Position numbers and translations under genes: made by a program | The notes under the pieces: model-generated | Seen by the model: the letters and a program-made list of their open reading frames with translations, nothing else | What the model was told of the DNA's origin: nothing | Databases searched by the model: none | In this document: piece after piece, positions 47,539 to 56,177 of the stretch | Numbering within the stretch: the first letter of the stretch is position 1 | Layout: every line of letters starts with the position of its first letter | Source: Allobosea sp. Tri-44 | GTDB lineage: Bacteria; Pseudomonadota; Alphaproteobacteria; Rhizobiales; Beijerinckiaceae | Assembly (NCBI RefSeq): GCF_004123845.1 | Contig: NZ_NBDP01000030.1 | Location: 1 to 64,000, forward strand | Direction: 5' to 3' | DNA length: 64,000 nucleotides

Positions 47539-48393
47539 ATGAAGCGAACCCAATCGCGAGCCCTCCCCTATCTGCTGCTGGCGCCGTCGCTGGTCTTCCT
47601 GACGGCGATTTTCCTGCTGCCGCTGGTGCAGACGATCGCGCTGTCCTTCAGCGAAAGCGGGATCGCCTCGCTAGGCAATTACCGGCGCATGGTGTCCGAC
47701 CTGAATTTCGGCCTCGCCCTGCGCAACACCTTCCTGCTCGTCCTCGTCGTGGTGCCGATCCAGCTCGCTCTTGCCCTCGGGATGAGCATGATGATCGAGA
47801 AGATCGGCCGTGGGCGCGATCTCGTGCTCTGGGTCTGGACGATCCCTCTCGGCGTCTCCGATCTCGCAGCCGGCCTGGTCTGGCTCGCGATCCTGCAGGA
47901 TCGCGGCTATCTCAACAGCGCACTCTACGGACTCGGGCTGATCGACGGGCCGACCGCCTGGCTGACCTACGAGACGCCGGGCACGCTCTTCCTCGGGGTC
48001 GTCCTCGCCGAGATCTGGCGCGCTACCGCGATCGTGCTGGTCATCCTGGTCGCCGGGCTACAGCTCATCCCGAAGGAGTATCGCGAGGCGGCCGAGGTCT
48101 TCGGCGCCAGGCCTTGGACGATCTTTCGGCGCATCACCCTGCCGCTGCTCAAGCCCAGCATCCAGACGGCGCTGATCCTGCGCACCGTGCTCGCCTTCGA
48201 GGTGTTCGCGGTGGTCTATGCCATCGGCGGCACGAACTTCCCGGTGCTCGTCGGCGAGGCTTACACTTGGCAGAACGCCAACCAGAACACCGGCGTCGCG
48301 GCCGCCTATGCGATGCTGATCGTCGTGATCTCGCTCGCCGCGACCGCGATCTACCTCCGGGTGCTGCGCGTTCCGGCGGAGCAGCAGCCATGA
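47539..48393 (+). CDS. Sugar ABC transporter permease (MalF-type)
   Basis: 284-aa inner-membrane permease with about six TM helices (LLLAPSLVFLTAIFLLPLVQTIALSF first). The cytoplasmic EAA loop reads IPKEYREAAEVFGARPWTIFRRITLPLLKPSIQTAL, contacting the ATPase. The stop overlaps the next permease's ATG (ATGA). It forms a heterodimeric channel with it. Confidence 0.92.
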   Translation: MKRTQSRALPYLLLAPSLVFLTAIFLLPLVQTIALSFSESGIASLGNYRRMVSDLNFGLALRNTFLLVLVVVPIQLALALGMSMMIEKIGRGRDLVLWVWTIPLGVSDLAAGLVWLAILQDRGYLNSALYGLGLIDGPTAWLTYETPGTLFLGVVLAEIWRATAIVLVILVAGLQLIPKEYREAAEVFGARPWTIFRRITLPLLKPSIQTALILRTVLAFEVFAVVYAIGGTNFPVLVGEAYTWQNANQNTGVAAAYAMLIVVISLAATAIYLRVLRVPAEQQP

Positions 48394-49196
48394 GCGGGCT
48401 GAAGCGCACCGTCTTCTGGACCGGCGTCGTCGCGCTCTGCGCCTGGGTGCTGGTGCCGATCTGGCTGATCGCGCTGGGTGCGTTCGGCGGCCGCACCGGC
48501 GTCTTCCGTTGGCCGAAATCGCTGTGGCCGGGCGACGCGACCCTCGCCGCCCTGCAGACCTTCCTCGCAGTCGAGGGCGTCTGGCCGGCGATGGTGAACA
48601 GCATCATCGCGGCGCTGACCTGCATGGCCCTCTCGATCGGGCTCGGTGCACCGGCCGGCTATGCCCTGGCGCGTTTCTCCTTCCGCGGCCAGAACACCTA
48701 CCGCCTGCTGATCTTGCTGACCCGCGCCTTTCCGCTCGCCATCCTGGCGCTGCCGCTGACGGTCGCCTTCATCCGCGTGGGGCTCTACGACACCGCCTTC
48801 GGTGTCGGCCTCGTGCATACGGCGCTCGCCTTGCCTTTCGCCGCGCTGGTCTCGGCGAGCCTGTTCCAGGCGATCCCGCGCGAGCTGGAGGAAGCCGCCT
48901 GGGTCTTCGGCTGCAGCCGCTGGCAGGCCTTCCGCAAGGTGGTGCTGCCGCTGGCGCTGCCCGGTATTGCGGCCGCGGCGATCTTCGCCTTCGTCATCTC
49001 CTGGAACGAGGTCTTCGCGGCCTCCGTCCTCTCGGTGAAGAACCGCACGCTCACCGCCTATCTCCTGACCGTGCTGGCGGAGTCGCCGCTGCATTTCCGC
49101 TTCGCCGGCGGCTTCCTGCTGATCCTGCCCTCGCTCGCCTTCATCTTCGCGGTCCGGAAATACCTGTTCGCGATGTGGGGCATCGCCAACCGCTGA
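48390..49196 (+). CDS. Sugar ABC transporter permease (MalG-type)
   Basis: 268-aa permease with about six TM helices. The EAA loop is IPRELEEAAWVFGCSRWQAFRKVVLPLALPGIAAAAIFAFVISWNE, followed by FRFAGGFLLILPSLAFIFAVRKYLFAMWGIANR at the C-terminus. The ATG at 48390 overlaps the MalF-type stop, so the frame is fixed by translational coupling. Confidence 0.92.
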   Translation: MSGLKRTVFWTGVVALCAWVLVPIWLIALGAFGGRTGVFRWPKSLWPGDATLAALQTFLAVEGVWPAMVNSIIAALTCMALSIGLGAPAGYALARFSFRGQNTYRLLILLTRAFPLAILALPLTVAFIRVGLYDTAFGVGLVHTALALPFAALVSASLFQAIPRELEEAAWVFGCSRWQAFRKVVLPLALPGIAAAAIFAFVISWNEVFAASVLSVKNRTLTAYLLTVLAESPLHFRFAGGFLLILPSLAFIFAVRKYLFAMWGIANR

Positions 49197-49206
49197 CGAG
49201 AACGAC

Positions 49207-50256
49207 ATGGCCGAGATCACCATCGACGGCATCGCCAAATCCTTCGGCGCGACGCGGGCGCTGGAACAGATCGACCTCACCGTCGCCGATGGCGAGTTCG
49301 TGGCGCTGCTCGGCCCGTCCGGCTGCGGCAAGACCACGCTGCTGCGGATCATCGCCGGGCTGGAGAGCGCGACGAGCGGGCGCATCGTCATCGGCGGGCG
49401 CGATCTGACCGAGGTGCCGACGCGCCGGCGCGGGCTCGCCATGGTGTTCCAGAACTATGCCGTCTTCCCGCATATGAACGTCTACGAGAACGTCGCCTTC
49501 GGCCTGCGCATGCAGGGCGCCGACGAAGCACGCATCAAGGCACGCGTCGGCAAGGCGACGGAGCTGCTTCACATCACGCCTTATCTCGATCGCTATCCGG
49601 CAAAGCTCTCGGGCGGGCAGCGCCAGCGCGTCGCGGTCGCCCGGGCGCTCGCGGTCGAGCCGCCGGTACTGCTGATGGACGAGCCGCTCTCCAATCTCGA
49701 CGCGCTGCTGCGGCTGGAGATGCGCGCGGAACTCAAGGCGGTGCTGCGCGAGGCCCGTACCACGACGATCTACGTCACCCACGACCAGACCGAGGCGATG
49801 GGATTGGCCGATCGGATTGCCGTCATGCATGGCGGGCGCATCGAGCAGATCGACCGGCCGACCGCGGTCTATGAGCGTCCGGCCACCACCTTCGTCGGCG
49901 GCTTCGTCGGCAGCCCACCGATGAACTTCCTGCCGGTCACTGTCGTGAATTCACGGCTGGAGCTGCCCGGCTCGAGCCTGCCGGCGCCGCAGGCCTCCGG
50001 CGATTTTCTGATGGGCATCAGGGCCGAGGACCTGACGCCGGTCGCCGATGGCGAGGGCCTGCCCTTCGACATCGCGGTGGTCGAGCCCCTCGGCGCGCAT
50101 GACCTCGTCACCGGCCGCAGCGGGCAGACGCTGCTGCGCGTGGCGGCCCCGGCCGGCAGCGGACACAAGCCCGGCACGCGGATCGGCCTCAAGCCCGACC
50201 CGAAACGACTGGTCTGGATGGATCCGGCATCGGGCCGGGCGATCCAGGCGCAATGA
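49207..50256 (+). CDS. Sugar ABC transporter ATP-binding protein (MalK/UgpC-type)
   Basis: 349-aa ATPase. Walker A LLGPSGCGKTTLLRIIAGLE, Q-loop VFQNYAVFPHMNVYENV, signature LSGGQRQRVAVARAL, Walker B PVLLMDEPLSNLDALLR, H-loop YVTHDQTEAMGLADRI. The C-terminal ~110 residues form a TOBE-type regulatory domain (AEDLTPVADGEGLPFDI). It powers the importer encoded by the preceding three genes. Confidence 0.94.
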   Translation: MAEITIDGIAKSFGATRALEQIDLTVADGEFVALLGPSGCGKTTLLRIIAGLESATSGRIVIGGRDLTEVPTRRRGLAMVFQNYAVFPHMNVYENVAFGLRMQGADEARIKARVGKATELLHITPYLDRYPAKLSGGQRQRVAVARALAVEPPVLLMDEPLSNLDALLRLEMRAELKAVLREARTTTIYVTHDQTEAMGLADRIAVMHGGRIEQIDRPTAVYERPATTFVGGFVGSPPMNFLPVTVVNSRLELPGSSLPAPQASGDFLMGIRAEDLTPVADGEGLPFDIAVVEPLGAHDLVTGRSGQTLLRVAAPAGSGHKPGTRIGLKPDPKRLVWMDPASGRAIQAQ

Positions 50257-50271
50257 CGGACCTTTGAGACG

Positions 50272-51555
50272 ATGACGATCGATATCGAAGCGGCCCGCGC
50301 CATCCTGCGTGCCAATGACCGCGGCGGCTACACGGTTCCGACCGACCGGCTCTATCCGTTCCAGTGGAACTGGGATTCGGCCTTCGTCGCGATGGGCTGG
50401 GCGACCTTCGACGAGGAGCGGGCCTGGCGCGAGCTGGAGCGGTTGGTCGAGGGCCAATGGAATGACGGCATGGTGCCGCATATCGTCTTCCACGCACCGA
50501 GCGACGACTATTTCCCGGGACCGGACGTCTGGCGGACCCGCCATTCGGTCCCGACCTCAGGCATCACCCAGCCGCCGGTCTTCGCCACGGCGCTGCGCCA
50601 CGTCTTCGAGATCGCCCGGGGTCCCGACGCGCAGGCGCGCGCAGCCCGGCTCTACAAATGCGCGCTCGCCTCGCATGACTGGTGGGACAGAGCCCGCGAT
50701 CCGGAAGGTACCGGGCTCGTCGCCATCCTGCATCCTTGGGAATCGGGCATGGACAACAGCCCGGCCTGGGACGAGGCGATGGCGCGCCTGACGCTTCAGC
50801 CGACGACGCCGATCCGGCGCCGCGACATCTCCCATATCGGCGCCGAGATGCGCCCGCGCGACGAGGACTATCGCCGCTTCATCGCGCTGGTCGATCTTTA
50901 TGCCGGGCTCGGCTGGGAGCCGGCGGCGATGTGGCGGGCCTCGCCCTTCAAGCTCGTCGACGTCGCGACCAATGCCATCCTGCACAAGGCGGATGAGGAT
51001 CTGCTGGTGCTGGCCGAAAAGTTCGGCAGCGACGCGGAACGCCGCCGGATCGAGGCACGGATGGCGCGCCGGGCCGCTGCTTTCGCCGGGCTCTGGAACC
51101 AGGACCGGCGAATCTACCAGGCGCGCGATCTCGGCACGGGCACGGTGGTCAGCGCATCGACATCAGCCGGCCTGCTGCCGCTATTCGCGGGCATCCCTGG
51201 CGCCCGGCAGGCCGACGAACTCGCCGCCGAGCTCGAAAGCTGGCTCGCCAGGGCGCCCTATCCGGTGCCGAGCACCTCGCCGCTCGATCCCCGCTTCGAG
51301 CCGAAGCGATACTGGCGCGGGCCCGTCTGGGCGGTCGTCAACTTCATGATCGCCGAAGGGTTCGCGCGCTATGGACACATGGCGCTCGCCGCGCGGATTC
51401 GGACTGCGACTCTGGCCCTGATGAGAGACGGCGGCATCGCCGAATATTTCGATCCGACTTCCGGAGAAGGCTTGGGCGGAGGGCAGTTCTCCTGGACAGC
51501 GGCGATCGGCCTTTTGATGACCGATCAACCGACACGAGGCCAGCGCGGCTTGTAG
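50272..51555 (+). CDS. GH63-like glycoside hydrolase (mannosyl-/glucosylglycerate-hydrolase-like)
   Basis: 427-aa (alpha/alpha)6-barrel hydrolase. Motifs resembling family GH63 bacterial mannosylglycerate hydrolases: YPFQWNWDSAFVAMGW, WNDGMVPHIVFHAP, HPWESGMDNSPAWDEAMARL (acidic substrate-site residues) and EPKRYWRGPVWAVVNFMIAEGF. It lacks a signal peptide, so it works on imported substrate. It is the last gene of the LacI/ABC locus. Together these suggest uptake and hydrolysis of a glycosylglycerate-type compatible solute; the exact sugar cannot be told from sequence. Confidence 0.85.
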   Translation: MTIDIEAARAILRANDRGGYTVPTDRLYPFQWNWDSAFVAMGWATFDEERAWRELERLVEGQWNDGMVPHIVFHAPSDDYFPGPDVWRTRHSVPTSGITQPPVFATALRHVFEIARGPDAQARAARLYKCALASHDWWDRARDPEGTGLVAILHPWESGMDNSPAWDEAMARLTLQPTTPIRRRDISHIGAEMRPRDEDYRRFIALVDLYAGLGWEPAAMWRASPFKLVDVATNAILHKADEDLLVLAEKFGSDAERRRIEARMARRAAAFAGLWNQDRRIYQARDLGTGTVVSASTSAGLLPLFAGIPGARQADELAAELESWLARAPYPVPSTSPLDPRFEPKRYWRGPVWAVVNFMIAEGFARYGHMALAARIRTATLALMRDGGIAEYFDPTSGEGLGGGQFSWTAAIGLLMTDQPTRGQRGL

Positions 51556-51708
51556 CTCAGGCCGGGTGCGCCGAAACCTGACATCGGGCGCTCACAGCTA
51601 GAGCCAGATCCGGTCGGCTTGCGAGGAAAGTGGCGGAGAGTTCGGAACGCAGTTCGAACTCGGAGCCCGCGCGATGGGTTGGTGGGCGGCATCGCGCAAT
51701 GAAAAGAA

Positions 51709-51799
51709 TGGCGGAGACGGAGGGATTCGAACCCTCGATACCCTTGTGGGGTATGCTCATTTAGCAAACGAGTGCCTTCAGCCTCTCGGCCACGTCTCC
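51709..51799 (-). tRNA. tRNA-Ser(GCU)
   Basis: Acceptor stem GGAGACG (51799-51793) pairs with CGTCTCC (51719-51713), then discriminator G and an encoded CCA (51711-51709). The anticodon stem/loop reads CTCGT-TTGCTAA-ATGAG, giving anticodon GCT, which reads AGC/AGU. A long variable arm (CATACCCACAAGGGTATC region) and T-loop GGTTCGAATCC confirm a class II serine tRNA, 91 nt long. Confidence 0.96.
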
Positions 51800-51894
51800 G
51801 TTGGAAGGCTCTATGCCCGATCGCGACCCGCTTTGACAAGTCATCAGAATACGCGATCGACAGGCATCGGGAAGATCGGTCCGATCAGACCGCT

Positions 51895-52095
51895 TCAATG
51901 GTCGCGGGCGCGGTCGATGCGCTCGATCCAGGCCATGGCTTCGCCCAGCGTCGGAAAGACCGGGCCCGGCATCGCCGCATCCTCGGCCTCGTTCAGGCCG
52001 AAGCGGATGCCGTAGCCGTCCGCCTCACGCCGAATCGCGATCAGGGACGGCTTGGCGAAGGCTTGCGTGGCAGCGACGGCGTCGGCGGTTGGCAT
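51895..52095 (-). CDS. Small hypothetical protein
   Basis: A 66-residue frame beginning MPTADAVAATQAFAKPSLIAIRREADGYGIRFGLNE and ending AMAWIERIDRARDH. The IRREADGYGIRFG and TLGEAMAWIERI halves look like a compact beta-alpha domain, as in short DUF2188-like proteins. There is no strong ribosome site. It lies between tRNA-Ser and the LivK-like gene. I do not recognise it by name. Confidence 0.5.
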   Translation of the reverse strand: MPTADAVAATQAFAKPSLIAIRREADGYGIRFGLNEAEDAAMPGPVFPTLGEAMAWIERIDRARDH

Positions 52096-52194
52096 GGGCA
52101 ATTCCGGTTCGATCGCCGGACTGAACGGCCCGGCGCCTGAACGGTTCCCGAACGGCGCGTTCAGGAGAACGGAAGCATATCGCGATCCGCAACG

Positions 52195-52221
52195 AAAAAG
52201 AGCCCGCGGCACGCTGCAGGC
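52195..52221 (-). terminator. Putative terminator after the orphan LivK-like gene
   Basis: On the minus strand GCCTGC and GCGGGC form a 6-bp stem (one G-U) around an 8-nt loop, followed by TCTTTTT. It begins about 30 bases after the stop at 52251. Confidence 0.5.
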
Positions 52222-52250
52222 CCCTTCCCTTTCCGTCCGATGCGGCTTCG

Positions 52251-53363
52251 TCAGTCGGCCGCGACGATCTTGCCGGCTTCCCACTTGTACATGGAGAAGC
52301 TCGGCGAGCTCAGATCGCCGGTCTTGCCATAGGTCAGCGTGCCGATCGCGGTCTTGACCTCAAGGCCAGCCTTCAATGCCTTGGCGACCGCATCGGCCTT
52401 GGCGTCCTTGCCAGCCTTCTCGATGCCGGCCTTCAGGACCTCGACGGCGGCATAGGCGTTGAGCGTGAAGGCTTCCGGCGGGATGCCCTTCTCCTTCAGC
52501 ACCGCCACGGCCTCGGCCGAGGCCGGGTTCTTCAGCGCATCGGTCGCGTTGGTGAAGAGCGTGCCGGCCGCGGTGTCGCCGCCGATCGCCCAGAGCTCGG
52601 TGTTGGACAGCCCCTCGCCGCCGATGATCGTCGCCTTGACGCCGGCATCGTGCAGTTGGCGGGCAAGCAGGCCGCCCTCGGGGTGGTAGCCGCCGAAATA
52701 GATCAGCTCGGCGCCGCCCGACTTCAGCCGGGTGATCACCGCCGCGAGATCCTTGTCGCCGGGGTTCAGGGTGAGATAGGCGACCTCGGTGATGCCACCG
52801 GCATTGATGCCCTTCTTGAAGGAATCGGCGAGGCCCTTGCCATAGGTGCCCTTGTCATGGACGATGGCGACCTTCTTGCCCTTCAGGTTCTTCAGGACGT
52901 AGTTGGCAGCGACCTCGGCCTGCTGGTCGTCGCGGCCACAGGTGCGGAAGACGTTGTCGAGGCCGCGATTGGTCAGGGCCGGCGAGGTCGCGGTCGGCGT
53001 CACCATCAGGACGCCGCTCTCGGCGAAGACGTCGGACGCCGCCATGGCGACGCCGGAAGTCACCGGGCCGACGACGAAGCGGACCTTGTCGCCGACCAGG
53101 AGGTTGGCGGCCGAGACGCCCTGCTTGGGATCGCCGGCATCGTCGGCAAGCTTCAGGATGACCTTCTCACCCCCGATGCCGCCCTTCTTGTTGATCGCGT
53201 CGACGGCGGCCTGGGCGCCGTTCTTGACCTGGTCGCCATAGGCGGCGACGGCGCCGGTCAGCGGTGCGAGCAGGCCGATGGTGATGTCGGCGCGCGCCGG
53301 CGCCCCCGCGAGCAGCGCCGTGGCAAAGGCTGCTCCGATGAGGAATCGGGCTTTGAGCGTCAT
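52251..53363 (-). CDS. Branched-chain-amino-acid-type ABC transporter substrate-binding protein (LivK-like)
   Basis: 370-aa periplasmic protein. Signal peptide [25 protein letters not shown], then [39 protein letters not shown] and [38 protein letters not shown], hallmarks of LivJ/LivK. GAGGAGACGCAC precedes the start. No permease or ATPase genes flank it, so it is an orphan that must share a transporter encoded elsewhere. It has its own terminator. Confidence 0.93.
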   Translation of the reverse strand: MTLKARFLIGAAFATALLAGAPARADITIGLLAPLTGAVAAYGDQVKNGAQAAVDAINKKGGIGGEKVILKLADDAGDPKQGVSAANLLVGDKVRFVVGPVTSGVAMAASDVFAESGVLMVTPTATSPALTNRGLDNVFRTCGRDDQQAEVAANYVLKNLKGKKVAIVHDKGTYGKGLADSFKKGINAGGITEVAYLTLNPGDKDLAAVITRLKSGGAELIYFGGYHPEGGLLARQLHDAGVKATIIGGEGLSNTELWAIGGDTAAGTLFTNATDALKNPASAEAVAVLKEKGIPPEAFTLNAYAAVEVLKAGIEKAGKDAKADAVAKALKAGLEVKTAIGTLTYGKTGDLSSPSFSMYKWEAGKIVAAD

Positions 53364-53550
53364 GTGCGTCTCCTCTTTAGCCATACACTTTTTGCGTGCG
53401 ACCCGACCCACGGATCGCCTGCGACCTGTATAAGCCAGCGCGAGGCGGCGCGGCACTGCGTGGCGCGTTTCTGAGCAGATGCAAAAATGCATGGCAGGCA
53501 TGACGCCGCGCGCCCGCCGCCGTTAGATCGACCCAACTCCTCGTACGAAC

Positions 53551-53578
53551 AAAAAACGCGGTGGCATGGGCCACCGCG
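53551..53578 (-). terminator. Rho-independent terminator after the SRPBCC gene
   Basis: Perfect 9-bp stem (CGCGGTGGC at 53557-53565, GCCACCGCG at 53570-53578) with loop ATGG, followed on the minus strand by six T residues (53556-53551). It is located 37 bp past the SRPBCC stop. Confidence 0.85.
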
Positions 53579-53614
53579 ATTATACTGATAGCGCTCCGGT
53601 GCGAGCCGGACGCG

Positions 53615-54058
53615 TCAGTTCCAGTCGTCGATCTTGACGTCGTTCGGGTAGGGAGCGCCCCGGCCGGTTTCGACCAGCGACTTCATGCTCAGCAGGAACA
53701 CGCCCCATTTCGTGCTGCAATGATGCATGAACTCGATCGGCTCCTGCCAGCCCTCGTGCTTGAAGAGGATGATCGTGTATTCGCCCTCCTGCCTGATATC
53801 GAAGGCGACCTGCGTGCCGATCCATTCGGCCGGTCCGTCGACCACCTGCCAGAGGACGCGCTTGCCCGGAGCAAGCTCGAGCACCTTCATGTCGAAGAAG
53901 CCGCGCTCGCCGAACTGGAAGTGAACGACGCCATCGACCTTGCTGTCGCCGCGCGTCTCGTCGGTCCACCAGTGCGACAGGCCGTCGATGGTGGTCAGCG
54001 CCTTGTAGACTGCCTCGGGGGAAGACTTGATTCCGACTCTGTGCAGGATGTCCGGCAT
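53615..54058 (-). CDS. SRPBCC-fold (AHSA1-like) protein
   Basis: 147-aa protein of the Bet v1/START-like hydrophobic-pocket fold. N-terminal ILHRVGIKSSPEAVYKALTTIDGLSHWWTDETRGD, middle FDMKVLELAPGKRVLWQVVDGP, C-terminal LVETGRGAPYPNDVKIDDWN fit the AHSA1-like family. GAGGAGATC precedes the start. It is divergent from the TPR/winged-helix gene and followed by a clear terminator, so it is monocistronic. The ligand is unknown. Confidence 0.9.
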   Translation of the reverse strand: MPDILHRVGIKSSPEAVYKALTTIDGLSHWWTDETRGDSKVDGVVHFQFGERGFFDMKVLELAPGKRVLWQVVDGPAEWIGTQVAFDIRQEGEYTIILFKHEGWQEPIEFMHHCSTKWGVFLLSMKSLVETGRGAPYPNDVKIDDWN

Positions 54059-54176
54059 GATGATCTCCTCTCGTCAGGTGCCAGCGACGAACCGTCCGGC
54101 CGTCGTGGGGAGATGAACTAGAGGCAGGGCGACAGGGAGCGGGAGTGACAAGTTTGGCGGGATTCGAAAGCTCGGC

Positions 54177-55397
54177 ATGGACTCGCTGATCACGGCAGCC
54201 GGGCGGGCGCTGGCGGCGGGCGACCCGTTCGCCGCGCTCAACCGCATCGCGCTGCGCGAGGATGCGCCGGCCCTGGCGCTGCGCGGCATCGCCATGGCAC
54301 AGCTCGGTGATCTGCCCAGGGCCAAGGCGCTGCTGAAGCGCGCCGGCCAGGCCTTCGGAGCCCGCGAGCCGGTGGCACGAGCCCGCTGCGCCGTTGCCGA
54401 AGCCGAGATCGCCCTGGTCTCGCGCGATCTTGGGTGGCCGGTGAAGGCGCTCGATACGGCACGCGCGACGCTGGAAGCGCATGGCGACCGCCTCAACGCC
54501 GCCCATGCCCGTACGATCGAGGTCCGCCGGCTGCTGCTGATCGGCCGGCTCGGCGAGGCCGAACGCGTGCTCGCCGGTTTCGACGAGCAACCGCTGCCGC
54601 CAGCGCTGGAGGCGGCGCGGGCGCTTGCGATCGGCGGTATCGCGCTGCGGCGGCTGCAAGCGGAGCTCGCTAGCGCGGCATTCGCTCGGGCGGCCGAGGC
54701 GGCTGAGCGCGCCCGTATTCCGGCGCTGGCGGCCGAGGTCGAGGCCGCCGCGCGCGTGCTGGATGAACCCGCAGCGCGACTGATCGCCCATGGCAACGAG
54801 CGCCCGCTGATGCTGGGCGAGGTCGCAGCACTGCTCGCCTCAGGCGGCTTCGTCGTCGATGCCTGCCGCAATGTCGTGCGCGAAGCCGGCACGGCCGTTC
54901 CGCTGGCGACGCGGCCGGTGCTGTTTTCGCTCGCCCGCACCCTGGCGGAGGCCTGGCCGGCGGATGTCTCACGCGAGGTGCTGCTGAGGCGCGCCTTCCG
55001 GGCCAAGGAAGCCGACGAGTCGCACCGTGCCCGCCTGCGGGTCGAGATCGGCCGACTGCGCGCCGAGCTGCACGGGCTCGCCGAGATCAATGCGACGAAA
55101 CGCGGCTTTGCCCTCAAGCCGCACCGGGCGCGCGAGGTCGCGGTGCTGGCGCAGCCGCTGGAGGAGCCGCACGCCGACGTGCTCGCACTGCTCGCCGATG
55201 GCGAAGCCTGGTCGAGCTCGGCGCTGGCGCTGGCGCTCGATGTGAGCCAGCGCAACATGCAGCGTGCGCTCGAGACGCTGGCCGGGACCGGCAAGGTGCA
55301 GTCCTTCGGCAAGGCACGGGCGCGGCGATGGCTAACGCCGCCGGTGCCCGGTTTCCCGACAGCCTTGTTACTCCCGGCTCCGCTGCCGGATGGCTAG
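54177..55397 (+). CDS. Helical-repeat protein with C-terminal winged-helix domain
   Basis: 406-aa protein, mostly alpha helical and Ala/Arg/Leu-rich. The first ~200 residues resemble TPR-like repeats (ALALRGIAMAQLGDLPRAKALLKRAGQAFG, VLAGFDEQPLPPALEAARALAIGGIALRR). The segment around 270-330 (EVLLRRAFRAKEADESHRARLRVEIGRLRAELHGL) resembles an OmpR-type winged helix. The last ~60 residues (DVLALLADGEAWSSSALALALDVSQRNMQRALETLAGTGKVQSFG) form an HTH. It is probably a transcription factor controlling the divergent SRPBCC gene and perhaps the downstream propeller gene; that is inference. Confidence 0.78.
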   Translation: MDSLITAAGRALAAGDPFAALNRIALREDAPALALRGIAMAQLGDLPRAKALLKRAGQAFGAREPVARARCAVAEAEIALVSRDLGWPVKALDTARATLEAHGDRLNAAHARTIEVRRLLLIGRLGEAERVLAGFDEQPLPPALEAARALAIGGIALRRLQAELASAAFARAAEAAERARIPALAAEVEAAARVLDEPAARLIAHGNERPLMLGEVAALLASGGFVVDACRNVVREAGTAVPLATRPVLFSLARTLAEAWPADVSREVLLRRAFRAKEADESHRARLRVEIGRLRAELHGLAEINATKRGFALKPHRAREVAVLAQPLEEPHADVLALLADGEAWSSSALALALDVSQRNMQRALETLAGTGKVQSFGKARARRWLTPPVPGFPTALLLPAPLPDG

Positions 55398-55435
55398 TCC
55401 TCGTCCCGGTCCAACCAAACAGAGGAGATCATCTC

Positions 55436-56065
55436 ATGACCAGGGCAGCCACGATCCTTCGCGAATACGGCCCCTTCCCCGGCGTCGAGGCCGTGCACGG
55501 CGTCAGCTATGACGGCAACAACGTCTGGTTCGCGTCCGGCGACAAGCTCAACGCCTTCGATCCGGACAGCGGCGAGACCGTCCGCAGCCTCGACGTGCCC
55601 GCCCATGCCGGCACCGCCTTCGACGGCAAGCATCTCTACCAGATCGCCGAGGACCGCATCCAGAAGATCGACCCGGAGAGCGGGCGGGTGGTCTCGACGA
55701 TTCCCGCGCCTGCCGGCGGCGGCGATTCCGGCCTCACCTGGGCGGAGGGCACGCTTTGGGTCGGGCACTATCGCGAGCGCCAGATCCATCAGATCGACCC
55801 GGACACCGGCAAGGTGCTGCGCACGCTGCAATCCAACCGCTTCGTCACCGGCGTGACCTGGACCGATGGCGAGCTCTGGCATGCGACCTGGGAGAACGAG
55901 GAGAGCGAGATCCGGCAGGTCGACCCCGAGACTGGCAAGGTGCTCGACGCCATGCGCATGCCGGAGGGCACCTTCGTCTCTGGCATGGAGGCCGGCGGCG
56001 ACCGCTTCTACTGCGGTGGAGGCGGGAAGAGCGCCGTGGTCAGGGCAGTAGCCAGGCGCGCATGA
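55436..56065 (+). CDS. Glutamine-cyclotransferase-like beta-propeller protein
   Basis: 209-aa protein of repeating ~40-residue blades: NVWFASGDKLNAFDPDSGETVRSL, HLYQIAEDRIQKIDPESGRVVSTIPA, TLWVGHYRERQIHQIDPDTGKVLRTL and ELWHATWENEESEIRQVDPETGKVLDAM. Each carries a [IF]DP[DE][ST]G turn. This is about five blades, short for the ~270-aa glutaminyl-peptide cyclotransferase fold. There is no signal peptide, so it is cytosolic. AGAGGAGATC supplies the ribosome site. It may be co-expressed with the winged-helix gene upstream. Confidence 0.82.
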   Translation: MTRAATILREYGPFPGVEAVHGVSYDGNNVWFASGDKLNAFDPDSGETVRSLDVPAHAGTAFDGKHLYQIAEDRIQKIDPESGRVVSTIPAPAGGGDSGLTWAEGTLWVGHYRERQIHQIDPDTGKVLRTLQSNRFVTGVTWTDGELWHATWENEESEIRQVDPETGKVLDAMRMPEGTFVSGMEAGGDRFYCGGGGKSAVVRAVARRA

Positions 56066-56177
56066 ATAGCGGGGGGCTTCGCGCTCCAGGTAGCTGCGTA
56101 CCTTTCAGCAGGGCCACGAGCTGGCCCTGCCGGCATGTCCCGGTCTCGCGGAAGATGCGATCGCGGGGCGTCCACGC

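Noticed and set aside
51557..51839. Small minus-strand frames around 51.6-51.8 kb
   Set aside because: They translate the tRNA-Ser gene and its flank (for example IEGSNPS from the T-arm), a common false call.
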